This document shows, in pieces, positions 1 to 13,500 of a stretch of 64,000 nucleotides of DNA (positions within the stretch are counted from its first letter, which is position 1; each line of letters begins with the position of its first letter). The notes beneath the pieces were generated by a model. It was not told the origin of the DNA. It saw only the letters and a list, made by a program, of their open reading frames with translations, and did not search any database. Source of the stretch: Oryzias latipes (lineage: Eukaryota; Chordata; Actinopteri; Beloniformes; Adrianichthyidae); the NCBI RefSeq assembly GCF_002234675.1, contig NC_019868.2, positions 22,600,743 through 22,664,742 on the forward strand, in the 5' to 3' direction. A program made the translations under genes and the position numbers.

Positions 1-1327
1 AGTGTGGGTGGATCGAAATGTCACAACGGGACAAATGGGGGGCACAATTTATTCAGCCACATATACTTATCCTACTCTGATGGAATCAACCCGTTTGCCG
101 TAACTGTGTGACATGACTCATGTGGGGGGCTCCACCGATGAATGAGTAAGCCGAAGCATGAGGGTTTAGAGAAGTGTTAGAAGTTACAACTGGAAACCAG
201 CAGTATAATTCAGTTGTAAAATCCTTTTTTTATTTTGCGTATAATTCAGATGTGTGTCATCTGACCTATTTCTATTACAAGACGGGTTAGCAGGGGCTAA
301 AAAAAGTGCTATTTGGTCATCTTTTCTCTGTTGATGACCAAAAAAAAAAGGCAGACAGATCTGATTGACTTGTAAAATGTCTTAAGAATTGTTGGAGGTA
401 GTGAAGAGGGGATGGAGGGCAGGGACGAGAAATGGGAGCGAAGTGGTGAAGCCACTCGTGGGAGCAGTTTCCTCTCATGTCATCCCTTTAATTGCTTCCT
501 AGCAGTTGTCACAATGACAGGCCTGCAGGGAGGCGAAAGGGGCTCCGCCACATGCTGATGCACTTGCACAGAATGATGGGTGTGCATGCGCTACAATAGT
601 GAGACTGAGGATACTAGAAAAAGATTGAAATGACCCTTTATTTCCACCAACCAAATTTAAGATGTCTCTGCCTGCCTCCTAGGCAACTATAACCATATTG
701 GCAGAAAGATTTTTATAGGGGAAGAGGGAGTAGAAATTAATATTTAGTTTATTGGCTGCATCAAGTTTTATGATTTAAGTGCAGTTTTATGATTTTTAAT
801 TGTGTTCGAGAGTTGAAACAAACGAGTTAATATGTGTGAAATATTGCTTTAGATTTGTGTCATGTTGACAGAACAGCTTCTGAAAAGTTTTGCAAAGTGT
901 GAAAAAGCCAACTGTTGTGGCTGCTCACCTCTTGTCCTTAGCAACACTTCCTCTCCTTCCCTCAAACTCTGCTGTATGTGTTTCGCTCACATCTATTCAT
1001 CTGTCACCCTCTCCATCTGTCCCTTCTCCTTCCTCTCCTCAGTTTGATTAGATTTGAGTTGTTTTTTTTTACTTGAATCTCGCACTTATGTAGCAAAAGT
1101 GATTTTAAATGCAGTTTTAATGATGAAAACAAAAACCTTTGCGGGCCCACCTGACCTCAACAGACTTTTATTAGGTCCGCTTTTTCAGACACTGTCTTGT
1201 TGTTTTGTTCATTTCACACTTTTTTTTTTCCTATGTGTTGCTGTCTACTTACCGCCTTCTGTGCATCTGTGGTTTGTGTGTGACGGCAACTTAACCAATG
1301 GCAAACAATCGACCCCCCTACCCCTAG
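1..1327. other. tenm1 intron sequence (partial) before the first exon in view
   Basis: No coding exon is seen here. The stretch ends in a pyrimidine-rich tract and an AG at 1326-1327, which is the acceptor of the first visible tenm1 exon. Small open frames around 862-1320 have no teneurin similarity. No repeat was recognised. Confidence 0.6.
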
Positions 1328-1572
1328 ATCACACTCAGAGCTCATACAGGGTCAGCTCTGACGGATCCTTCCTTGTGTCCTTGGCGAGCGGGATGGAGTT
1401 GTCGCTGAGCACGGAGCCCCTCCTCCCAGGCATCATTGGTGGAGGAGTCAGCCCCACGGCCAGCCGCTGCAACATCAGTCTGCCAGGAGACCATGCTCCC
1501 AGCCTGATAGAGTGGCGACAGAGGAAGGAGCAAAGCAAGACTAACTACAGCACCTACGAACGCAGACTTAGG
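1328..1572 (+). CDS. tenm1: tenm1 exon: YD-shell segment
   Basis: The acceptor is CCCCTAG and the donor GTAAAA; the exon begins with two bases of a split codon. It encodes [13 protein letters not shown] through [10 protein letters not shown] to YERRLR, matching the teneurin segment just before AHNRNLL. The open frame runs on into the intron and must not be read as coding beyond 1572. Confidence 0.92.
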
Positions 1573-4500
1573 GTAAAACATCATCTTTTTCCCCACCTGA
1601 TGAAACAAATCAGTCCCCAATTCTGTATTTTAGGTCCCCAGAACAACCTTATTGTATTCAGAAAAGAACTCAATTTATTCTGTAACATTATCACACTTTT
1701 TCCTTTAACCCCAGAGATGTCGCTAATGACATATTAATAACACACGTTCATTGACCTACCATATATTTTTGACCTTTGACCTAATTCTGACATGGAGAAA
1801 AACGGCTTTTCATTTCGGATTTACACCAATATTCAACACATTACTGACATAAAGTGTTGCATAACAGTACAAAACTGCTTTTCTTTGGTTCAGAATCCAC
1901 TGGAATTATGGTAATTGTCTGAACAGTTGAAGAGTTACAGTAGTTGAAAGAATGTAAACACTGGAGCTAATGCTCAGGTGTAAAAGGGTTAACCCAAAAT
2001 TTGTTTTAGGATATAACTCATAGCTTGTCAAGGTTGGGAATCAAACCACCATTTAACTAACTGACAGACGGCTCCTCTACAATCCAAAATTAATGCACTA
2101 TGATACAGTTCAATACGTGTGTTCAAAACTGTAGTGGCACTTATATGGCAATCAAACAACATCATAACAAATCAGTTCTGACACATGAGGAGGTTAAAAA
2201 TCGCCTCCATTGGACTAAAACCCAGGTGAAACTAATGTAGTTCTAGTTAATTCATACTTGAGACATATGCTCAAACATTACTGGCATTTAACCATATATA
2301 TTTGGTTTGTTTACACTCACATTATTGCATGATGTGGCAGAGTTTTCAATTCATGGGAGAGATGCTATCTGTTTATCAGTAATTTGATTGGGTTGTGAGG
2401 GAATTGTCAGCTCAACAGAAAGAGCCTCTGCTGTAGAGAAACAGATTCCTGTGGGCAATAGTGAAGGATTCACACTTCAGACCTAACATCCGTGACATAA
2501 TAACCATTCTTTGAGGGATGTAATCTGATTTGTGTTTTAAAGTTACTAGCTGAAATTCATAAAGTACTTAAACTAAGTTCCCTTAGAGATGGAAAAATCT
2601 GATGTTGCTAGAAGGGACTGGTGCCAGGGGAGGCCGTTGTGGAAGAATTCGTCCATCAACAGTCAACAACATCTGCAAACCGGTGTCTAACCTTTGGAAA
2701 CAGAAAAAGAGCACAGCCACATTTTAAGATGGAGGCAGCAGTCCTGTCTGGCTTCTTTGGGGCAAAACAAACAGCATGCTTTGTTACCTGTCCTACCCAT
2801 CCTGGAATTGGGTGGGCAAAGTGTTCTACAGTAACTGGACTTTACACAAGTACAGACACAGGACTGGTAAAGCACAGAAAAAGAGAAATATGAGTGCTAA
2901 AGTATCTACACATTAAGGGTGTAACATGTATTCAACTTAATCCATGAATCAATTCATATTACTACGATACAACTAGTTCGATCTGTCTGAGGCAAGTTTT
3001 TAATCCAATCAAATGACCCATTATAAAATTTCTTTAAAATGAAAATGATTATAACTGAAATTGGAAAATACCATTGGGATTGAGGTACGTTAACAAACAT
3101 CATCATTTAATTTCCCTGAAAAAAGACATTATTTTTTGTCAAAAAAACCATTATCCATTTAGTACTTTACATGAACATGTTACATAGACTAGAGAATCAT
3201 GGGTAATTTCATAGACAATAGTAAACACATTTTAAAATTATGTGATAAATATGTTCTAATTTATTGACAGTCCTCATTATTCTTTTTTCGTCTATAGTTA
3301 TTCTACTTATAAAGCAAATTATGAAACTTGTATAAACTGGGTTTGCTCTAAGCTTTGGCCATTTTGTCTTAAAAATTCAAATATTTTATTGTCTTGCAAT
3401 TTCATTTATAGTTGCATATCTGTCTCTTTTTAAGCAATTCTTCTTAACTTTAAAGTGATATGACTAAATATGTTGTTCTTATTCATGTGTTCTTTCCAGG
3501 CACATAACAGAAACCTGCTGTCCATAGATTTCGATCAGAGCACCAGAATCGGAAAGATCTACGACGACCACAGGAAGTTCACCCTCCACATCCAGTACGA
3601 CCTGCTGGGTCGGCCTGTTGTGTGGTCTCCTAACAGCAAATACACCGAGGTGAACGTCAGCTATTCTAGCGGCGGGCTGCTGTCAAACATCCACAGAGGA
3701 GAATGGTCTGAGAGGCTGGAGTATGAAAATGACAGGGTGGTGTCCAGAGCGTGGGTGAACGGCAAAATCTGGAGCTACACATATGCAGACAAGGTAAGAA
3801 TGATTTTATACATGTCAAGTTTTGAGCCCTGATTGTTGACTTTGTTGCTTTTCAAACAATGTTTTAAGGAACCTTACTAAATCCCACTGCCTATAGTGTC
3901 TGCTTGACTATTGCACTGATGTGAAACCAAATCTTCCTTCCATTCTATCGTTCTAACCAGCTTAGTTTAATGTTCTTTTTTTTTTACTTCTTTTACTTTA
4001 ACACGCTTTCCTCTTAAACTGACTTGAGGTTCTTTTTTTTTTTTTTAAAAAGGCATCATATTCTTTTAAAGATGGCTTCCATCAAACTTTACTTACAGAA
4101 TACCCATATGATGAACAATGGGGTCTGAGTGCAGTGAAATCAGGAAAGAGGTTCTTTTGTGATGAATAACTCAAAGTCTTGTGGTTGCAGATTGGGTTTT
4201 TCACAGCTCTGCAGAGAAAGCAGCAGATTTTACAGGAAATTCTTTGTATCCCTTATAACATTTAGAAATGTTTGGTTGCAAGCAAACACATTCCTAGATT
4301 TTTAATAGAGACTACTCGTCGTCAGACATAAATGTAAAAGTTAGTGTATAGAAACCTCATTTCTGTTGTTGAAATACATTGAATTATGGAAAAAATAAAT
4401 AGCAAGACAAATATTTAGTGTCACATTTTTTCCCAGAGACACAATTAAAGTGGGCTTAAATTATATTAAGGAACCGATAGCACCTGCATGCATTATTAAC

Positions 4501-7500
4501 ACATTAATATCTTGCTCTACAGTTAAACAGAGCACCCAAATTGCTTTACCGGTGTTGTAAGTGTAAAAGAAAGAAAGAAAAATTGTTTATCCCAGAAAAA
4601 CTCAAGACTCCAATTAAGATTAAATATAGATGTTTTTTTCACCTCAAAACCCTGTCGGTATGCATGTTATGATTTAAATAGCTTGCAGGGAGTGTCAACA
4701 TAAAAACAAAAACCAAGGTTGTTTCTGAAGAGCAGACGCAAGGTTTTCACTGAATTAACCTGGAATTAAAAGAAATCCGAAGAGTCACACAAGGGGAACG
4801 TGCAAAAAAAAAAAAATAGAGAGCCGTGGTTAAGTCTTCCCATCTTTATGTGTTCTTGCAGTCCATTATGCTGCTCCTGCACAGCCAGCGGCGATACGTC
4901 TTTGAGTACGACCAGACAGACCGCCTGATTGCAGTGACGATGCCCAGCATGGTGAAACACTCCCTGCAGTCGCTGCTGTCTGTCGGTTACTACAGGAACG
5001 TCTACACCCCTCCTGACAGCCAGGCCTCTTTCACGCAGGACTACGCCCTGGATGGGCGGCTGTTGAGGACTCAGTACTTGGGAACAGGGCGCAGTATCAT
5101 CTACAGGTTCTTACAGTTTCCCTTCAGTCTTTTGATTTGGTTCAGAACCTTGCAGTGAAAGTTTTGAGGCATTGTAGAGTCATAGTGCAATAGTTGTTCA
5201 CTGCTTCTCTGACTGTGTATTAGTAGGAAACAGCCTGAAGGTCACTTTTCTTTTATTTATTTTTTTATCGTCCCACACTATTTGGATGAAAGCTGGAGGC
5301 TGATTCAAACAAGGTTCTGGCATTTAACAGTTTTAATACTCATTGGCTCTATGAAGATACTGTAATGAATGGCCCCATTTTCAAGATCCAAAAGGCCATA
5401 ACTGCCACAGCTGCTGTTCTGATTTCAATGAAATATTGAAGGATGACGCAGTCTCTTTCTCAGTGGCCCAAGGGATCTTTGGATTATTCACGTGGCATAG
5501 CATGTTTACCTTTGTTGAAAATGAAATGCCTTTTACTGGGATTGACACCAACACTTATTTATCACCAGTAAGTAGTACATATATTTTTTTATGTTTATTT
5601 CTTTTTTTTCATCTAATCAAGATACACATCAGCAGCACGACTTTCGGAGGTGGTTTATGACTCCACCCTGGTGACCTTCACTTATGATGAAGCCTCCGGC
5701 ACCGTCAAGACTATTCATCTCACCCATAACGGCTTCATAAGCTCCATACGATACAGACAGACAGGTAGGCATGCACATTTACTCACACCAGGCATGAGCC
5801 AAACAACCGGCAGCTGCACATTTTTAAGATTTAGGATGTAAAAAAGACTCTTCTCAAAACCTATTATCTCCCACATATAGGGGTGATCTTTTTTAGCATA
5901 AATTCATCAACAGATGAGTGAGTAATATCAAACCGTTAGTGGGTAGGAGTCAGATTTGAGCAAATTCACACCTAGGAACAGGGTTAAGCGCTCAAGTGGA
6001 AGGGGCTGTGGTCTACCACAACTTTAAATACTCTAAGCTGCTCTATTTGACCTACCGACTTAGACAAGTAGTCTGATTAAAGTAAACAAGTGAACAGATA
6101 TTTGAACTACAATGTAAAAAGTGTGGTTATATGCAATAGTGTGTTTCGTTCCACATTTGCTCGTTGTTTATGTCATTATCATTTGACCTGTTGGTTGTGT
6201 AAAACAGAATACGCTTTTAAATGAGCCACTAAGTTATAACCCTAATTGTTCAGCTCCAACAGAAAACATCAGAGAAGCATTTAGGTTCCGGCAGAACCAT
6301 CAGTTGAAGTGTTTAGCTGTCGCAGCAGATTTGTGCCACCATTAAAACAGTTTAGCAAGACCTTTAAGTCACAGATTCTGTCCGAGGTCGTTGAGATTGC
6401 ACCCATCGTAACTGTTAGCTCACTTGCAGTGCCTTTGTGATTGGCAAGCCACGATCATGTGTCACTAATCTGCCAGGTGCTGCCGTCTGCCTATGTGTGT
6501 GTGTGGGTGTTTATCACTTTGCCCTCACTGTGAATAGACTCTCACCTTCCTTTAACTGATCTCATTTCAACAGAACAATCTGAGGCTTACTGAGGGTAGA
6601 GATAGTCGTAATTGTCCCTTGAGAGGAGACAAGGAAGAGTAGAGCACAAAAAGAAAAGACAGACAGTAATATATAGTGGTGGAGGATGGAGGAAAAGAAC
6701 AGTAAAAGGAAATGGAAAGATGACAGTTTGGAGAAGTGACAGCTAGAAAAGCGAGATGAACAGACTGCAGGTTCCCTAGGGGTGTAGAAAAGCTTCTACC
6801 TCCCTCTCAGTGCTTCTGCCGCTCTCCCATTAGCGCAGGTTCAGAATCAACATTCTGCAGAAAATAAAAACAGGAGATGTAGTGCTGATCCTGCTATCCA
6901 GAGGCTCCGAAGCTCGACACTCAGTCATTTTAACTGCTTTTGGAATAATCTCACATCGCTGCATAATGGTGATTCATTAGTGATTTTCTTTTTTCCAAAT
7001 GGTGGATGAGATACGGCGGAGGTGACGAATGGTGTTGTTAACGTTGATGTTCAGACATTAAGGAGCACATTGGCTCATCATGGCTATTGTCTTTAGATTT
7101 CATTATCTCTCCATATTAAAGGTCACCACTGGAAATGCCATAGAGATGTGGATATAGTTAAGATTGAATGGATTGAACTATGTGTGTCTGCGTTAATGAT
7201 GTTGAATTAGTCTTTGATTGGAATTAGCCTGGCAGGCCTGCTCATGTAGTGTGGGAGATGATTTTTAAAGGTTTTCTTTTGCACATGCACATATACTTTA
7301 TTTCTTTTTCTTTGTAGGTCCATTGACCAGTCGGCAAATCTTCCGCTTTAGTGAAGAAGGTTTGGTCAATGCCAGATTTGATTATAGTTACAACAACTTC
7401 AGAGTAACCAGCATGCAGGCGGTCATCAACGAGACCCCTCTGCCCATTGACCTGTACCGTAATGTGGACGTCTCTGGACTAGTTGAACAGTTTGGCAAAT

Positions 7501-10500
7501 TCAACGTCATTTACTATGACCTCAACCAGGTAAGAAGACACCAAGCATGCATGAATTAAACCCTGCTCTGACTTTGGTATGATCTAAATAACACTGTAGA
7601 CTGAAACAGGCGTTCAAGCAACCAATTCCAATGAAAAGTCTATGTAAACACACTTGTATGCATGTTTCAGGCTTCTGCATGCATAAATTTCTCAATCACG
7701 CGTCACTACACACGTTTTTAAGTCGGGCTCTAAGTACAAAAGTACCGGCCACTAAACATGTATTAAAGGTTTAACCATTTGAATTTTGACCAATCAGAGA
7801 CTTGGATTTGGAAGGGACCCATGGGTAGCATCCTTTTCAGTGCACAGAAAGACCAACTATTTGAAAATTGATCATGAGCCAGGCTAATAATTGTGGTTTT
7901 GTGGCTAATGTGCTTTTCTGAAAGTGGGGATCCTAAAGTCCATCTATGTCAAATTTGGTACTTGTACCAAATAAAGTACGGTTGTTCTAAATTATCAACC
8001 TGGCTCCGCTCAAAGGAAAACAATGACTTTATTATGACATAACAGTTATAGGTCCATGTGTTTGCTAAGCAAAAAAGGCAGAAAAAAACACTCAGTAGAC
8101 CAGAAAAAGTTTTTCATTTTATTTTAATTTTTAAATCTTGCACAAGTAATATTTTGGATGACGACTTTTCACTTCGGCTTGAAACTTTTACTTGATTTCG
8201 ATTTTTGGATACTCTTCTAGCCTCTGTTTACATTAGCAAAAACAAAAGATGTTTATGACCATTTCCTGCTCATTTTAGCTTAGTTATCTGTTGTTTTGGT
8301 TTGTTCCGTCTAACCTCTTCGGTTAAAACTGTTGTGTAGTGTACAATTTATTTGTTGGTGTTTTAGGTGATCACCACGCAACTGATGAAGCACACCAAGG
8401 TGTTCAATTCCTATGGCCAGGTTGTAGAGGTCCAGTATGAGATCCTAAAATCCATCGCCTATTGGATGACCATTCAGTATGATTCAGCAGGACGCACAAC
8501 CACCTGTGACATCAGGGTGGGAGTGGACAGTAATGTGACGCGCTACACCTATGAGTACGATGCAGACAGCCAATTGCAAAGTGCCTCTGTCAATGAGCGG
8601 CCTCAGTGGCGCTATAGTTACGACCTCAATGGGAATATCAACCTTCTTAGCCTTGGAATGAGTGCTAGGTAAGTGACCCAATTTTTCACTAAGATGACTA
8701 CAATGTTTAAAGCAAGAAAAATATAAAAATACAATTAGGATTTTGTGCAATGATCATGATTGACTCATGCCAATACTCTCAAAATAAAAAAAAACAAATT
8801 AAAATTCAGTCAGTTTGAAATATTAGTGAAACAAAAGGTCTTGTCATTCACTTTTAGGCTTACGCCGCTCCGCTATGACCAGAGAGATCGCATCACTCAC
8901 CTTGGTGAGTTACAGTACAGCGTAGATGAGGATGGCTTTCTCCGCCAGCGAGCCAACGACCTTTTTGACTACAACTCAAACGGCCTGCTGACCCGTGTTT
9001 ACAACCGTGTGACCCAGCGCACAGTTTGGTACCACTACGATGGGCTGGGTCGGCGAGTGGCCACCAAGAGCAGTGAGGGGGGGCAGCTGCAGTTCTTTTA
9101 TGCTGATCTTTCGCAACCCACCAGGGTCAGTCATTTGTACAATCACAGCAGCAATTCAATCACCTCGCTGTACTACGACCTTCAGGGCCATCTCATCGCC
9201 ATGGAGCTGAGCAGCGGGGAGGAGTACTATGTGGCCTGCGACAGCGTGGGGAGTCCAAGGGCAGTGTTCTCCAGCAAGGGGAGACTAATCAAAGAAATCC
9301 TTTACACCCCCTATGGGGAGGTTTATCAGGACACAAACCCCAGTTTTCAACTTGTTATTGGCTTCCACGGAGGCTTGTACGATACAGTCACACGATTGGT
9401 CCACCTTGGCCGACGTGATTATGACACACTTGCCGGTCGATGGACTTCACCGAATCACGAGCTGTGGGAGGAACTGAGCAAGGATCCTAAACCGTTTAAC
9501 TTGTATGCCTTCAAAAACAACTGCCCAGTTGGAAGAGTGGAGGAGGTGACAAAGTTTACCACAGGTGAGCTCCAAAGCACATTCCATGTAAGAGAAACGG
9601 GAATACATTTCCCATCATGACACTTGCTCTCACACTCACACACACGCTGGAAACGTCTGCCATGAAGACTGAGGGAACGTGGCGCATTACTACTCTTCCT
9701 CTCTGTGAGACAGAGGAAGAAGATGTGACAGATAGAACACACTGGTAACAGAAGGGACAGCCGTGCCTCTGATCACATTTTTTTTAACACAGACTGCATA
9801 GTTTTGTTTTCCCTGACTGTCAAGAACATACTGTTTCCTAGAGAGAGAAAATAGAAACTTTGCCAAGGGAAGGAGATGGAATAGGAGAGGGAGTTGGATA
9901 CAAGATCTTGGTATAGGGCATATGTTCCTCTGGCTAATGGAACATTTATTTTGCCTGTCTTGTTTTCCCTGTTGCAGGACTGTTTGTTACAGAGACTTTG
10001 CGTAGACAGGAAACAAGATTGTAGTCACCTATCATGGTTTCTTTACTCTCCATCAGAGTCTAAGTGGACTTATGACTGTCTGCTTGTTTTTTACTATAGT
10101 TATGACATTGCAATTTTCTTGCTATGATGAATTTCTCTTTTCATATGTGTGTGCAGGCATCAGCAGCTGGCTGCAACTGTTTGGCATTAAGCTCCATAAT
10201 GTGGTCCCTGGTTTCCCCAAGCCGGAAGTGGGCAAAATGGAGCAAACATATGAACTGATGAACACTCAGACAAAGACTCAAGATTGGGACTCCAGCAAGG
10301 TAAAGCTTCACTTGAAACAGTAACAAGGCCCTTCATACTAAATCTCTCTTAATGTTAGAAATATATTTGTAAAACACATTGGCTCCTAGTCAGCTTTAGG
10401 ATCGATTTTAGGGTTCTTTTATTCGTTTTTAAAATTTTAAATGGAATTGGCCCTTTATTTTATATCAGATTTACTTATAGTTTATGACCCTCCCAGAGCC

Positions 10501-13500
10501 CTCAGGTCCATAGGTGCAGGTATGGTGGTGGTCCCAAAATTCAGAGCAAAAACCCACGGCGAGGCCACATTTGAGCACTGTGAGCCTCGCCTGTGGAACC
10601 GCCTGCCTGAGGACGTGAGGGCCTCATCCACTGTGAAGGTTTTTGAGAAAAAACTTAAAACTCATCTTTTTAGTAAAGCCTTTACGTAGTTTTACATGTC
10701 CACGTTTTCATTTGATTTTATAAATTCTCTTAATTATTTCAGTTTCCATGTTATTGTACTTATGGGATGTCTACATGTTTTTATTTATTTATTTTTACTA
10801 TACTTGCTATTTTAACTACGTCCGATTTTTTTTATCTTAACATTATTAATGGAAAGCATTTGGAGATGCTTTGTAGATTTGCAGTTCGCTTTTCATAGCC
10901 ATGCTGCTTCAAAGATTTTATTTTTTCAATGCATTTTTGCACGTTTTTATTTTTTTTTCTGCATGTTCTGCATCATGATTGCCTGTTGACCTTATGACAC
11001 AATCTCATCCGTGTTGCGTCTCAGAATGCGTTCAACTTTCCACTTTTACATAAACTTTCAATAGCGAGCAAATCTTTGTTTTTATTCTTATCATGGACTT
11101 ATTTTTCTATGAAGGTATAAGTGAGAGAGAAAAGTGCAAACATTTTAATGTCTGAGAAAAGTGTGTAAAGTGTGGGGTCTTAAAATATCTATAATCATAC
11201 TTTGAGGATTTCACCTATCATGGGCTACTTATAAAACATATCCATAATGTAAATGAGGGAACACTGTATGCCTATTTTTTCTCTAGAATTTAAAACACAA
11301 CAAATAAAAATAGAGTAGCAAACAGAATGTTAAAGCACTGATTAATGAATCATTTATCAAACAATGCACCACCTTAACAACATAGGGAATTAAAGGATTC
11401 TAGCCTACCTTTTCTTTTCTTTTTATTTGAGTTTTCAAACTCTTTGTTCCCTCCATGTTATTTCTTCTACCTAAACTAGGGATAAACTGTAAAAAGCTTA
11501 AAAATGTAGAATAAGTCCATCATACCCGACGGAAAAACTAAAGTGGCCTTGAAGGAACCATCTTGCACCATGATAAAAAAAAAATAGAATTTGGGGAAAA
11601 TGTTGGTCTTTCATAAAAGTGATCTTTTTTAGTTTGTTTTTTTTCTCACATTTTTGTTCTGCCAGAACCTTGAATTCAATTATCTTTTGTGGGGTGCGTC
11701 ATATGATTGATTTGGTATTCTGTGAAGACTCAAATATGTGAAGTAAACAACAACAAAAAGAAAAGATCCAGCAAGTCTGCACACTTATAGACCCTTCCAA
11801 GAATAAGCCTTTGTTTAATTGCACATGTTGGAAACTAGTGGTGAAGGACCCATTATGCACGAGAGCAGGCTTGTGGCAGAAAATCAGAAGTTTAATAAAC
11901 TACTGACCAGCAAGAAAAATAAATCCACTCAGGGATTAGAATGCCAAAGTGTGACAAAGCAGATGACATGACAATGAGGAGCTGAAACCCTTTGTATATG
12001 CTGAAGACAATTAGCACAAATGAAAACAGCTGTTGATAGTTAACTTGAACCTTGTGTGACTGTGACAGGGGGGCAACTCATTACAGAACATATATACCTA
12101 GAAATATCCCTAAACAAGACAATCCTTAAGAAAGAACTTGTGAGAAGAATATAAATAAAATGGGAAATAAATGACATTGAGGAATCAGTGTAGATGTTGT
12201 AAAATTATTCTTTTGTCTTTGAGGAAAACAAAGATGATTAGCAAAGTTTGCGATGGGGAAATGATGATGGGAAAAAGGGAAAGAGAAGGAGGAAAAATGA
12301 AATAGAGAATATACTTGGAAGAATTAGACTCCATATCCACACTCCATACCCGTAGGGGGCAGACATGCACCTAAAAATTTTGCGCTGTAAAACAAAAGAC
12401 AAAAAACAAGAAATATGAATAAAAAAGCAAACTAAAGTGCACGATCGTCATACCACATGCATGGTTCTGTGTCGTGCTTGTCTCCTATGGCAACATTTGC
12501 CGTTGGAATGGCCAACAATCCTTTGACCATTTGACAACCTTGAAGGTTTTATTTTATCCCCAGACTCATAGTTTCAACTAAAATCCGACTATTATTTGGC
12601 CAAATTCAGAATCGCATTTATATTTAGCAAAAATTACCAAGTAAACTCCATATGAATTTGAAATACATCATCACTCCTTCAGTTCATTTAACATCAGTTT
12701 ACAACTTTTCAAGAAGACAGGAACGAATTGGCAAACAAAAAGGGGGAAATACATTTTTCAGTATGTTCATGTCCTGATAGTAAAGATAAAATTAACAGAC
12801 TGAATGATTTCTTAATCATTTCATAATTAGCTGATTTGTAAAAAAAAATGATAATAAAAATGGTATGTCCAGTTTTAATAACAAAAAATAACTCAAAGAA
12901 TAACACAAGAACTATCCTTCATCCTGAAAAAAAGAAAAATCCATATAGACTGCTTATTATTTCTAAAAACGTGTTTCTGGTCATTGTTTCTGACTAATTT
13001 GTTACAATAAACGTTTGTGCCACCATATAAGTGGAGGCCAAAAGTCCTCCACAGCTGCGTAGAGAAATTAATTGCATGCTAATTGTCTGTCATTTTTTTA
13101 TGACCTTGGTGTTTTTTTTATTTTTTTTATTTTAGTTTTTCTATTGGCCAATAACATCTGAAGTCAAGCCCAATAAGATTGTCTCAGAGGAAGAATGAAT
13201 GCTAAAAAGGATTAGGGGAAAGAGCAATTATGCTGCAATAAAAATGTTTGCAATGAAGCCATTTAGATCTATGACGTGTCTGTTCCTTCATCTAAAGAAG
13301 CCACTTTGGTTTCTAGTAATGTCAGCTCAACAGTTTTGATCAATCTAAATGTCATGGAAAATAAAGTTACAAAAAAAATAGAACTCATTAAAGACAGTTT
13401 CTTAATAAATATTTATTTGATTATAACCATTTTTATTATTATGTTATTTTTATGGATGAGAATTGTCCTTTTGTTTTTTTTTAATGTTCTTGTGGCATTT

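Noticed and set aside
1054-1737. A 227-codon frame across the first tenm1 exon
   Set aside because: Only 1328-1572 matches teneurin and is bounded by splice sites; the rest is intron read in frame.
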